Shown: positions 24,441 to 33,752 of the stretch, one piece after another
Numbering within the stretch: the first letter of the stretch is position 1
Layout: every line of letters starts with the position of its first letter
Assembly: GCA_004352715.1 (NCBI GenBank)
Contig: SCFE01000076.1
Span: forward strand, 912,485 to 976,484
DNA length: 64,000 nt
Reading direction: 5' to 3'
DNA from: Hofstenia miamia
Taxonomy: Eukaryota > Xenacoelomorpha > Acoela
Program-made: the position numbers and the translations under genes
The notes under the pieces: generated by a model
What the model was told of the DNA's origin: nothing
Seen by the model: the letters and a program-made list of their open reading frames with translations, nothing else
Databases searched by the model: none

Positions 24441-25070
24441 ATTGACGGATGAACTGTGATGTTTTTGCGCAAATTTAAGTGTTTTAAGAGACCAATTGAA
24501 AGTTTTAGACAGAAGTATGCGATATTTTGAATTCATGTTTGTTAAAGAGAAATGAGCAATATTGAAAATGAGATAAACAAAAAGAATTTATTAATTGTTT
24601 GTGATATATATTTAAAAAGTTTCGCAGATGGTAAAGATACCTAACTCCAGAAGCCATTTTTTTAATTTTAGTCATTAAAAATTGTTCGANNNNNNNNNNN
24701 NNNNNNNNNNNNNNNNNNNNNNNNNNNNNNNNNNNNNNNNNNNNNNNNNNNNNNNNNNNNNNNNGTTGTAATAATCTTATATTAGATTTTTTAATTCTCT
24801 GAAAAATATGATATGACCAAGATAAATTATACAATATATTAACTACTAAATCATTCACATGTTTTGAAGTATCAATCTGAAGATTTTCAGTTTCTATTTT
24901 ATGCGTTATGTATGAAGAATTGATACTCATTAAATGAAAATTGTGGAAGTTAAATTTCATTTTATTATTTGCAGCCAATTTTATAATTCTTTCAGTATCA
25001 ACCACTAATTCTTGAAAATTAATGTTTGAAATCTTCACATCATCAGCAAAGATGTAGCAAAGTGATTGAC
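24137..25070. repeat. Duplicated RT segment on either side of a 75-N gap
   Basis: 24137-24440 and 24765-25070 are nearly identical, with N at 24690-24764 bordering the second copy. 24441-24689 is the downstream continuation of the second copy. Two overlapping contigs or two LINE copies are collapsed end to end. Confidence 0.8.
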
Positions 25071-25960
25071 AACAATTTGGTAAGTCATTTATAAAAGCTA
25101 AAAATTGTATTGGATCTAAAAATGATCCATGTGGAACACCACTTGTAATAATACAGCTCTTTAATACGATATTACGAAATTTTACCACCTGTCCACGATT
25201 TTTCAAGTATGATGCTAATAATTTTTAAAAATTTCCACCAATTTTGAATAATTGGAGTTTTTCAATTAATTTTCCATGTGGGACTTTATTAAATGCTTTG
25301 CTAAAATTCATATTTAATGTAGATATGATTTTATTTTCATCAAATTCTTAATAGACAACATCTAAATATGATAATAATTGTGCAGCAATTGATCTTTTAT
25401 TGGTAAAACCAAATTGATTATTCGATAGAGAATTTCGTATAATGGGATAGAGATTCCAAAATATAATCCTTTCAAATATGAGTCCAATCTTAGGCAAAAT
25501 ACTTATTGGTCTATAGTTCCTAACATTTTTTTTACATCCACTTTTTAAAATTGGTGTAATATAAGATCTTTTCCATATATTTGGAATTGAGCAATTCCGT
25601 ATGCAATTTTTAAAATGATTTAAGATATGAACGGAAAGTTCATTTCGAAATTCATATATAAATTTAGCAGGTATATCATTTAAACCACATCCACTAGGCG
25701 TAATCATATCTGAAGCTTTACAAACCATATCTAAGTTTATTTGAATTTCATTATATGTTTGTAAATCAAAAGAAGAAAAAATTTCGTCGTTTTCTTATTA
25801 AACAGAGGAAAAGTAGCTGTTAAATAATTTGCTAGCCTGTAGTGGATCTTCAGCAATAATTTCTTCCAAATATATCGGTAGTGGAATGGGTGATTGATTA
25901 AGAGATTGTAAAAATTTAAAACAGTTATTGATATTTTTTGTAGAACACAGACTTTCAATG
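24505..25960 (-). pseudogene. LINE reverse transcriptase
   Basis: The minus-strand frame 25728-25348 has NDIPAKFIYEF, WKRSYITPILKSG, NYRPISILPKIGLIFERII and NNQFGFTNKRS, RT motifs 0-2 of LINEs. After a short broken stretch, 25206-24505 has ITSGVPHGSFLDPIQFLAFI and YIFADDVKI, the SGVPQGS box and the catalytic YxADD. A gap at 24690-24764 and frameshifts interrupt it. 25958-25740, in a second frame, holds the KxFNxYFSSV stretch that precedes RT in these elements. RT copies element RNA at the nicked target. This copy cannot encode a full protein. Confidence 0.85.
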
Positions 25961-26459
25961 AATAAAACTTTATCTAATTCAGCAGTTATAATCGTTACAT
26001 AATTGATAATAGATTTTATTTGGTTTTAGTAGTTTTTTATATAAAGAATTGCATCTATTAAATAAATGAATTGTGTGAGATGTAAAATATGATGGAAAAT
26101 CATTTCGTTTATTTCTCTTCATAGGAACATGTAGTTGAATACTTTTAAATAATTCATTGAACCAGAAATTTGTGTATATTTCTGTATCCTTTGACATCTC
26201 ATTAAACGAAAACAATAAACATTGGTAAGCTGCAGTTCGGTTTTTATGATCTATCAAATTAAACGAAAATTTTGATTTACGAATTGATTTATCAACTTCA
26301 GATCATTTATATTAGGAAATGAAATATTAATATTCATGAAAATAATACATTGATCAGAGAAGCTTAGCATAGGAGACATAAACCAATTTTCATCATTTTC
26401 CAAATTACTATCATTTGTAAATATTAAATCAAGAGTATTTCCATTGATATGTGTTTTTA

Positions 26460-26966
26460 TTAAAAGTCAAAAATTATTTGATCATATTCATTAGGGGAGA
26501 TACCACTTGAAATATCAAGCAATGGAAAGTTGAAATCACACATTATGTAGATTAAATGTGAAATACTTGGCTGGTAAAGATCAAATAAAGTTTTCATTTT
26601 TAGTATATAGTCAATTATCGTTGGAGAAGGCCGATATTTACTAGTGCTTGGGGGAATGTATAAGCAAATAAATCGCAATAAACTGTTGTCCAACTGAAAC
26701 ACTGTAGAGCATGAAAATTCGCAATCAACTGAATCTTGTAAATTAACAATCTTAGATGACTTTTTACACAGAATTGCACATCCTCCATGTTTAGAAAGAC
26801 TTTCTCCTCTTCTTATACATAAACTTGCAATCATATAATTTGTTCCTGAAACTAATGAATCATAAAATGTAAATTCATCCCACCATGTTTCGGTCAAACA
26901 AACAAATGAAATATCATATGCTATTATATAATTCATTAGTGAAACTTGNTGAAACTTGCTTCTCAA
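26460..26966 (-). pseudogene. LINE endonuclease domain (EEP fold)
   Basis: The minus-strand frame has ISFVCLTETWWDE (the T-E-T-W metal-binding Glu), GGCAILCKKSS, LLRFICLYIPPSTS and HLIYIMCDFNFP, the last equivalent to the G-D-F-N-x-P box with Cys in place of Gly. This is the apurinic-like endonuclease that nicks target DNA for LINE insertion. The N-terminal N-x-R-S box is near the single N at 26949 and is damaged. 26257-25979 continues with a VPMKRNKRNDFPSYFTSHT linker that normally connects the endonuclease to RT. Confidence 0.8.
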
Positions 26967-27255
26967 TTTTTAGAATGCTGCAGCAGTTGGTATACATAAA
27001 TTTAAAATGTCGTGTCGTATATAGTCAATCCACTTGAACTATAGTGTTATCCATAAAAAGCGAAAGATTTCTAATCTTAAGTCTACTTTTGTCCACTCCT
27101 TTATTTATTAAATATCTCTTCTTGAAACATAATTTTTCTTTTTCACGATCATTTTTACTTAAACAAGATTTAATAAAGATATTTAAATGCAAGTCTTAAT
27201 TTATAAGCATTAGAAAGAATTAATCTTTTATTCCATATAGATCCCATGTTTAGAA

Positions 27256-27744
27256 TTATAGGTTTGGGTTTGGAAGAATGTAGTTTTCCATTTGAATGAA
27301 TTCAGTAATACAATTTGAATCAATATTAAGATGTGAAAAAATATAATTGATATTTTTTCTATCTTGTTTAAGCTTTGCATGATAATTTAACGATTCTTCT
27401 GATTCTTTTACACCGAATATAATAATTTTCTGTTTAAATGATTCATCTTTATTTATATGAGATTCTATCGTATTTTCTACTTTAGAAGCGAAATTATCAA
27501 TGCTTTTATTTAAATTTAACTTTAAATTCTTTAATTCATTCCTTAAAGAATTTATATTTTCATTCAATTTTTCAATTGATAAAGAAATTGTATTCATTTG
27601 ACTTTCAGAATTGTTTTCAGTAAGAAACAAGAAATGTTTTTTATCAACGCATTCACTACATAGAGTCAAGAAATGTTTTCGGTATTGGATTATTGATTCT
27701 ATACAGTTGCTTGAAAATCCTGTACATTTTTTATTCAAATGCAA
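27256..27744 (-). pseudogene. LINE ORF1-like protein, coiled-coil
   Basis: The frame of 162 residues contains a Cys-rich start (C-x-x-C around LTLCSECVDKKHF), then a long heptad-like coiled coil (LSIEKLNENINSLRNELKN, LKLNLNKSIDNFASKVEN), then IIIFGVKESEESLNYHAK. This organisation (zinc finger or PHD-like start, coiled coil, RRM-like IIIFGV-x-E-S) is typical for LINE ORF1 RNA-binding chaperones. The C-terminal part is truncated by a stop at 27256. It lies directly upstream of the endonuclease on the same strand, which supports the assignment. Confidence 0.7.
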
Positions 27745-27830
27745 ATGTTTATTGCAATTAATGCATTTGAAAATTTTGTCATCTTTTATGACTGAATTAC
27801 ATCCATGGTAACTTTAGCAGTTCGACAAAG

Positions 27831-28280
27831 GCAAACTTTGTCGGCTCATTCGGAGTATTTCTATTTATATGATTGGCGTATGGTTGCTGCCGACTTATTC
27901 CGAACTAAATCATTTCATTATATCAAGATCGGCTTAAAAATTGATTGATTATTATTTTTAACTAGAGCCCTCTCTCAGGTTATAATGCTGACGCAGGCCT
28001 GAGATCACCTGGATTATATCACTCCATTAGCTAACAAGCATGATCAGACAAAGCCGTTATAAGAAATACATATCTCTTCTACTTCCACCCACGGCATGTT
28101 TTACCATGAATATCATTGCAAAACTCAGACTCAAACATTTGCAATTTGCAAATGTAGTTTTCACTGATATTCATAATTAATCTTTTATATTCATCCTACA
28201 AGTGTTGAATATTTTGCTAAGAAATTCAATTATTGTTATTAGCAACAAATTATTTTGTTATGCCATACAATCAAGTTCCA
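27831..28280. other. No gene recognised
   Basis: Flank of the LINE 5' end; AT-rich without recognisable coding or repeats. Confidence 0.5.
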
Positions 28281-28286
28281 AAAATT

Positions 28287-28735
28287 TTAAATATCATAAG
28301 TGTTTTTCTTTCCCATCATTACTAGTAGGGAAAATGAACCTTTGAAAGGGATCTGACTTTCACCACATGCTCTCAATCGGCAACTTGTTGGTCTGATTAG
28401 ACTTCGTGCTAAGATCAATTCCTTAAAATCACTGTATGATAGTACATTACATTGTGCTCCAGAATCCACTTTCATGTGAATTTTCTGACCATTTATTGTT
28501 GCAATCGTTTTGTTTGATTTTGAGAACTGTTTTTTGCGAAATGATTTTTTACCACATTTATTGCATGTGCGTTCAAAAGCAGGGCAATTAGTATTGTGAT
28601 GAGTTTTACCACACTTTCCACAATCAATTTTGTTTGAATCGAGTTCGGCTGCTTGCAGAAAAAGATTGAAGTCCCGATACCATCTATTCCATTCATTTGC
28701 TATATTTGAAGAATCCAATGGAAGTATATTTGGTT
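28287..28735 (-). pseudogene. Gypsy-type LTR retrotransposon gag-protease fragment
   Basis: The minus-strand frame reads NEWNRWYRDFNLFLQAAELD (start of Gypsy gag). Immediately after comes a zinc knuckle region (CGKCGKTHHNTNCPAFERTC, then NKCGK), then INGQKIHMKVDSGAQCNVLS, which carries the D-S-G active site of the aspartic protease. Most of gag between the N-terminus and the knuckle is absent, so an internal deletion has fused the two. The reading ends with GKKNTYDI and a stop. No polymerase follows. The call is secure because three independent motifs occur in the expected order. Confidence 0.85.
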
Positions 28736-28930
28736 TTAGAAACTCTCTGTCACCATGTTAGTAGCGTAACGATTATAAGACAACATTATGTAAAATGTTT
28801 TATTGTGACTAAAAGATACAAGTATATATATTAGTGTACTATGAAACATACATGCCAGGCCACGACAACTTGCGATGACTGTTTACTAGTTCTGTGGTTA
28901 GCTTGACGGGGACCTGTAAACTTATACCTG
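28736..28930 (-). repeat. Probable LTR or leader of the Gypsy fragment
   Basis: Upstream of gag on the minus strand is GGTGACAGAGAGTTTC, which resembles the primer-binding region and leader of Gypsy elements. It is preceded by AT-rich sequence ending near CTGTGGGTTGATCAGG. No second LTR is visible in the window, so LTR borders are not proven. Confidence 0.4.
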
Positions 28931-29505
28931 ATCAACCCACAGTAGATTTGGTAGCATCGTCTTTTCAAGTTCTTTCAATTATTATCTAGATTTTTTCTTT
29001 AAGATTTAACCATTCACTTTTTCGTTTAATATCTTAGAAATCATTACTTTATGTTTTTGTAATGCCAATTTGTTTCCTATGTTTGACTAATTAATGTACT
29101 TTCTAGTTGTTAGTTGTACCGATTTTGATTGTGGAATGGTGAAAATAAATATTGGGTGTGAAGTTTGAGAGTGAAATAAAGAAGAATGCTTGAAATAAAT
29201 CAAAATTACTGTTATAAAAACAAATCCTGATTTATTATAATTTGGGATAATCGCAATCATTTAAAAAAATCCGCTCTAGTTAGTTCAAATCAAAACCTTA
29301 TTAAATCTAGTAGTAGAAACTAGTAAATAAACTTAGTTTATCGGTAAAATATTTTAAGTTTGCTACAGTTGTTAAATCTATGGGATTATACATTGACAAT
29401 GCAAACAAGAAATGTTTTTAAAAATCATAAAGTACTAAGAAATAAAATGTAATTACAAAATTGCTGACATTAAATGCATTCCTCCTTCCCAGCTTCGGGA
29501 TCTAC
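28931..29505. other. No gene recognised
   Basis: AT-rich flank downstream of the last SLC5 exon on the minus strand; it would include the 3' UTR. I see no other feature. Confidence 0.5.
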
Positions 29506-29899
29506 CTATTGCTTTCGCTTTAGTTTGAATGAATATTCACTATCCCACCAAAACATATCTCGTGTTTGAAACATTAGCAAAGCGTCAAAATGTTTTTTGT
29601 TTGCAAATGGAAGGCTTACTAAGGTTCCCAATATCAGAACCGTTACGCTTCCAATGAAACTATATCATAAAGTAGGAGATACTTAGAAAGGTACGTGCTA
29701 AAAAAGGGGTATCTTCTTCAGAAAGAGCAGAAATATGTGGTTCCATTTTGTGGCGCAATGTATCGCATATTAAATCATTATACATCGGCATCGTCAAGTT
29801 AGTGAAATTGCTTGAACTGATTTTAGGTAATAACTGACTTGCTGGAGGCTTATATATTTGAGCTCCAAATCTAATAATTACGTTCAAAACTATGGCAAC
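29506..29899 (-). pseudogene. SLC5-family transporter, C-terminal exon with one-base frame break
   Basis: The acceptor TATTTTAG precedes 29899, and the exon joins 33162 in phase 0. It reads VAIVLNVIIRFGAQIYKPPA, LPKISSSNFTNLTMPMYND (a likely N-glycosylated loop) and EEDTPFLARTFLSISYFM. A TAG follows in that frame, but the next frame continues SFIGSVTVLILGTLVSLPFA and a cytoplasmic tail ending at TAG 29506-29508. The match to the last two transmembrane segments of SLC5A8-like carriers is clear. The one-base shift near 29668 may be an assembly indel or a true lesion. This is the C-terminus of an SLC5 gene whose N-terminus is not upstream. Confidence 0.85.
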
Positions 29900-30550
29900 C
29901 TAAAATACAAGGAATGCGTGATCTTTACTAAATAGCAAAAGTTTACGACATTGCTAGTTTGTGTGAAACTCAAATATATTGACTTCTTTTAAAAGCATTA
30001 TGAAAAAACACACTGATTGTGACTCTGTTTCAATTTGAAATCTTTTGACAGGAAATGGATTGGATTACTATAAAAAAAATTCAGCTTTAAAACATGATGT
30101 CTTAGGATTTATACGAATAGCAAGCAAAGGCTTTCAACTGAAAATATTTATTTGAGAATAGATTGTGAAAAACATTATAGGGATCAGAAAATGTCTGCCC
30201 GTCCATCAACATATTATAAAATATTCATTATATTATTTCTGTGAAGTTTTAATTAATTGTTCTCTCATTATGGAATATATAAAAATCTGAACAAAATAAA
30301 TTATATTCACAAAGAACAAACTGATTATGAAACTAATATTTCACATCTTTGTTAAATATATCAATTTTGACTTACAACATTCATAAAAGAGTTTTTTATT
30401 CCTCTCAACAAATATTAAAGATGAAGGTAATTTTCAACCATCTAAACTTACCTCACTTTATTGTTGTTTGTGATTCACTCTTTTACTGTGTCTCTTCTTT
30501 GCTCTTTATCCGCTTACTTTAATATACATGTTCCAAGGTTGGATATCCGG
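29900..30550. other. Intron between the last two SLC5 exons, left part
   Basis: AT-rich and closed in all frames; no transposon recognised before the ATTGGG clusters begin. Confidence 0.5.
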
Positions 30551-30554
30551 TTTT

Positions 30555-31480
30555 CGAAAAATATTGGGTATTGGGTGATATTGAGGGGTATACCCAATAT
30601 ATTGGGTTATATTGGGCAATATTGGGGTTTTCGATAAACAGGAGGGTCGTCACAATTTTACCTTAAGTTGTAGGTACAGACGTCAATCAACGTAGATTAG
30701 AATAGAACTGCAAAAAGGAACAGGTTAAACAAAATTAATATTTTTTGTTATCCAAACCTAACTACAGTCGTTACAATAAAAAAATCGTTGGCCCCGTATG
30801 CCGCACTTAACGTGAGCCCAATTATCGCACATTCGACATTGTAGCGATTCAGAATATGTTGCAATTCCAGCCATCATTGCCGCTCTCAGTTTGCATTGCG
30901 TCATCACTACGAGGATACTTGTTCATTATAGTTTCAAAACGGGTTCGCTTCTTTGCAATCTTCTTTTCATCGCTAATAGTCTGTTTTTTTCCATGTATCT
31001 TATCAACACCTTTTGGCTAGAAAGAGTTGAAATTCTGTTCGACTTTCATTCATACGTGAATGCAGTTTCGTAAAATTCCGTGCCTCAGTCCAAAAACTTC
31101 GCTCTACATCAGCTTCTGATGACATGGCGTTGCCGAGTGAAGTAGCGAATAAGGACAGCTCACACCACAAGACGGTCAGTAAACCTAGACTATTATTACA
31201 GTGACCAGGAGAAATCTACTTCTTTTCTGATCATACTAATTCTCACGCTAATTTTTCGCTATCAAAAATTTACTTTACCAGATGTGCCAAGAGTACATTT
31301 TAACATTTTTAAAAATCCCTTGGGTACGGCCCTGAAGTCAATTAATGTACGACAAATAGTGGTAGATAAATATTGGGTATTGATTTTATAATATTGGGTA
31401 TTGGGTCTTGGTCCTTGGGTATTGGGGGTTATCCCCAATATATTGGTTGGGTATACTCAAGCCAATATTTTTGGCCAACA
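30555..31480. mobile_element. Putative hAT-like element with ATTGGG palindromic end clusters
   Basis: Two clusters of the word ATATTGGG(T) lie at 30561-30630 and 31369-31475. The left one contains the perfect palindrome ACCCAATATATTGGGT (30592-30607), and the right one a related CCAATATATTGG. Between them, on the minus strand, are a hAT-type fragment and a Cys/His-rich piece. Subterminal repeat clusters around a hAT relic suggest an internally decayed hAT element. I could not find a convincing terminal inverted repeat or 8-bp duplication, so the borders are approximate. Confidence 0.45.
30768..31160 (-). pseudogene. hAT C-terminal trace plus PHD-like Cys/His motif (hAT remnant 4)
   Basis: Minus-strand 31160-31040 reads SLGNAMSSEADVERSFWTEA and RNFTKLHSRMNESR. 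This resembles the hAT block (SSxADVERxFSxAxxxxTxxRxRM). Further on, about 30845-30768, LQCRMCDNWAHVKCGIRGQR and FYCNDC follow in another frame. The pattern C-x2-C-x4-H-x2-C...C-x2-C is like a partial PHD finger. Stops separate the two, so this is a relic. Whether the PHD-like piece belonged to the same element is unclear. Confidence 0.4.
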
Positions 31481-31582
31481 TTGCATGTACACTGGTAGAG
31501 AAAGTTTCTGTTCGTTTGTTAGTTTCTGATCACTTAAAGTAATTTCTACTACAGAAAGCTTACTCTAATGCTATACAGTCCC

Positions 31583-31815
31583 ATTTAAGGTGGTGGTCAG
31601 ACCTACAACTTTATTTACAACTTTTTCCAATTTAATAAGGTTGTCAGCAAAAGTTGTAAGTGTGGACGTAAAAAACTTTGTTGTTAACAAAGTTTTCAAA
31701 GTTAAATCGATTCTACTTTGGGTGCCAACTTTTTGTGAGATAATAAAGTTTACAACAAATTTTTATGTGTGAACGCGAGAAAACTTTGTTGTGAACTTTT
31801 CAAAACAAATTATGA
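31583..31815. repeat. Possible fold-back MITE
   Basis: The segment repeats the words ACAACTTT/AAAGTTGT and AAACTTTGTTGT in both orientations, including the near-perfect hairpin AAAACTTTGTT...AACAAAGTTTT at 31672-31696. The left end GTGGTCAGACCTACAACTTT and the right side GAAAACTTTGTTGTGAAC are partly complementary. Internally palindromic short elements like this are often MITEs, but no target-site duplication was established. Confidence 0.35.
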
Positions 31816-33161
31816 GTGTTATCACAAGACGAAAAAATAATTAAATAATTAGCTTCTACTGTAAATTAGTGTACTTCATATTTCAAGTGTGATATGAATG
31901 TAATAGTGTCATTGAACATTGAATGTCGATTCAGTGGTGTAATTTCTGTAAATATGAACTCTAGGGATTTAAGTATCTAAACAATAACACTATATTTAAT
32001 TGTAACTTTCAACTTAACGTTTGCAGTTATATATTGTAAATGAAACGTTGTAGAAATGATTTAGAATTTATATGTTAGTAAACATGACCATTGCCCACTG
32101 TGCCCTTAAAAGCAAAAAACCAATAAGATCCCATGATTCATTATCAAATTTTATTTTCAAATTAAACGTCAGGTTTAATTAATTAAGGGTGGCGGAGTTT
32201 TTATCTTGACGAGATTATTTTGAATTCCGGATCCCCACCGGCGTTAAGCTCTGTTTATTAATTCGGCCTAAAATTAAGATTCCAAATCATCACCATCAAT
32301 CTTTGAAAGTAATCTATCAAGCAATAATTATTTACATAGGATTACCAATTTTCAAACAAAAAAAGTTATTAAAATTTGCTACATTAAAATCATTGAGTGA
32401 TTTGTCTAGATTTTATGGTTTTTGTCTTTAAATGACTAATGAGATATTTAGGGTTAATCCGATTAGTTAAGTGCGTATGTGTTCATTACACGCTTTTTCA
32501 ACTGTACAAATGCATGATGTAATTCCAAAAGCGGGCCGAAACAGCCATGCCGGTCACAACCAGTCAAAAGAGAATTGAACCTATAAAAATAGTGAAACCA
32601 TGTAAAGAGGTCAAAACAGGTACTGTATGATGTGAGGACCGGACAAAACCGGTACCCACATGAGGTAAAAACCAGTCAACATCGGTCTCCGCACCGGTCA
32701 TGGTCGCCAATTGAGGGTACCCCTTCCATCTCTGAATTAAGCTCTAGTGTGCACGATTCACTTTTCGGATCATTCATTATCCAGTTAATTATTTACTACT
32801 CATTAATAATCATGTGGTTAATCGATAAAAAACGAAATCAATAGAGCTCGGTGAAGAAAAGCTTTGCTTATGAAATGCAAGCTTTTTGAGCTTTAACATT
32901 AACAACATACACATTTAAAGAGTACATCAATGATTGCCTTTGATAATTTAGAAAATAAATTGTATCCAGACAACCCTGATATGCGATATGTAAATGATTT
33001 TAACGACACTGAAAACTTTGTTATTCAATAACTGCAACAAATCATGATTTAGTGAGTCAATCTATTTAAATGTGCAGTACCTATATATATATATATATAT
33101 ATATATATAGCATAATTCAACAATTAATTTTCTAAGTATTTAACTAGACTGAAATTCTTAC
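31816..33161. other. No gene recognised; ACCGG-rich patch
   Basis: A patch at about 32630-32720 has several ACCGGT or ACCGG words, and 32165-32270 is relatively GC-rich (GGGTGGCGGAG...CCCCACCGGCG), perhaps old transposon ends. A (TA)n tract is at 33081-33109. No coding sequence is recognised. Confidence 0.4.
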
Positions 33162-33460
33162 AATAAATCCAACTGTAGCTTCCTTATCATTTGCTATTCT
33201 AACAGAAAAGCCAAGAAGAAACACTCCAAGTATAGGCCTACCAATAATTCTAAAAATTCCCATTGCTACCTGCAAAATTTGGCCAAATTGGCCAATAAAC
33301 CATGCTAATACCAAAGCAACTAATCCATAATTAACAGCTAGAATTTTCAACATATGCTTAACGAAACTGTTTTTCCATAGATGGCCAGAAATCTTTGAAT
33401 ATATTCTTCAAGGTTACAGCTGCTAATCCGTTTATTTCTGAAGAGACAGTCCAGGAAACC
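33162..33460 (-). pseudogene. SLC5-family transporter, penultimate exon with one-base frame break
   Basis: Minus-strand exon with acceptor TATATAG before 33460 and a strong donor GTAAGA after 33162. It reads TVSSEINGLAAVTLKNIFKD, then, one frame over, VKHMLKILAVNYGLVALVLA, FGQILQVAMGIFRIIGRPIL and GVFLLGFSVRIANDKEATVG. These are the S-T-V-S-S-x-I-N-A-L-A-A-V-T box (near the sodium site in transmembrane 8 of the LeuT-like fold) and segments 9-10 of SLC5A8-like carriers. The frame break lies at a run of five A (about 33372-33376), a typical place for a sequencing or assembly indel. A 21-N gap begins 20 bases upstream of the exon. Confidence 0.85.
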
Positions 33461-33479
33461 CTATATAATATATATATAT

Positions 33480-33500
33480 NNNNNNNNNNNNNNNNNNNNN
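33480..33500. other. Assembly gap, 21 N
   Basis: Short gap directly upstream of the SLC5 penultimate exon, where earlier exons of that gene copy should follow. It is a plausible scaffold-order breakpoint. Confidence 1.
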
Positions 33501-33704
33501 GTTGGTAAGAAAGTTCATGGACACTTAGTTACCTTAGTATGTTATTTTCTTATACTATCATTGTGCTGATGGATTTTTTTTTTTAATTATGGCATTGTAT
33601 TTGGCAAACGATCTTGGGACGCTGGATTCGCAGTAGACATCCTTGTCAGTAATTTAGCAATAATTATTTTCTTCCAAGTGACAATGAACTTTTTATATAC
33701 CCTA

Positions 33705-33752
<48 letters not shown>

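Larger units (their letters stand above)
23458..27830 (-). mobile_element. Non-LTR retrotransposon (LINE) with ORF1, endonuclease and RT
   Basis: The minus-strand order is ORF1 (27744-27256), apurinic-type endonuclease (26966-26460), linker (26257-25740), reverse transcriptase (25728-24505), C-terminal region (24440-23539), polyadenylation-like AATAAA and a (TAG)n tail (23480-23458 as TAC on the plus strand). The order and the simple-repeat tail fit the CR1/Jockey superfamily of LINEs. The copy is dead: many frameshifts, a single N at 26949 flanked by repeated GAAACTTG, and a gap at 24690-24764. The RT core is present twice (see repeat entry), so two copies or two haplotypes are joined here. 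Confidence 0.85.

Noticed and set aside
27611-27811. Plus-strand open frame opposite the LINE ORF1
   Set aside because: It is an antisense shadow of the ORF1 reading frame.
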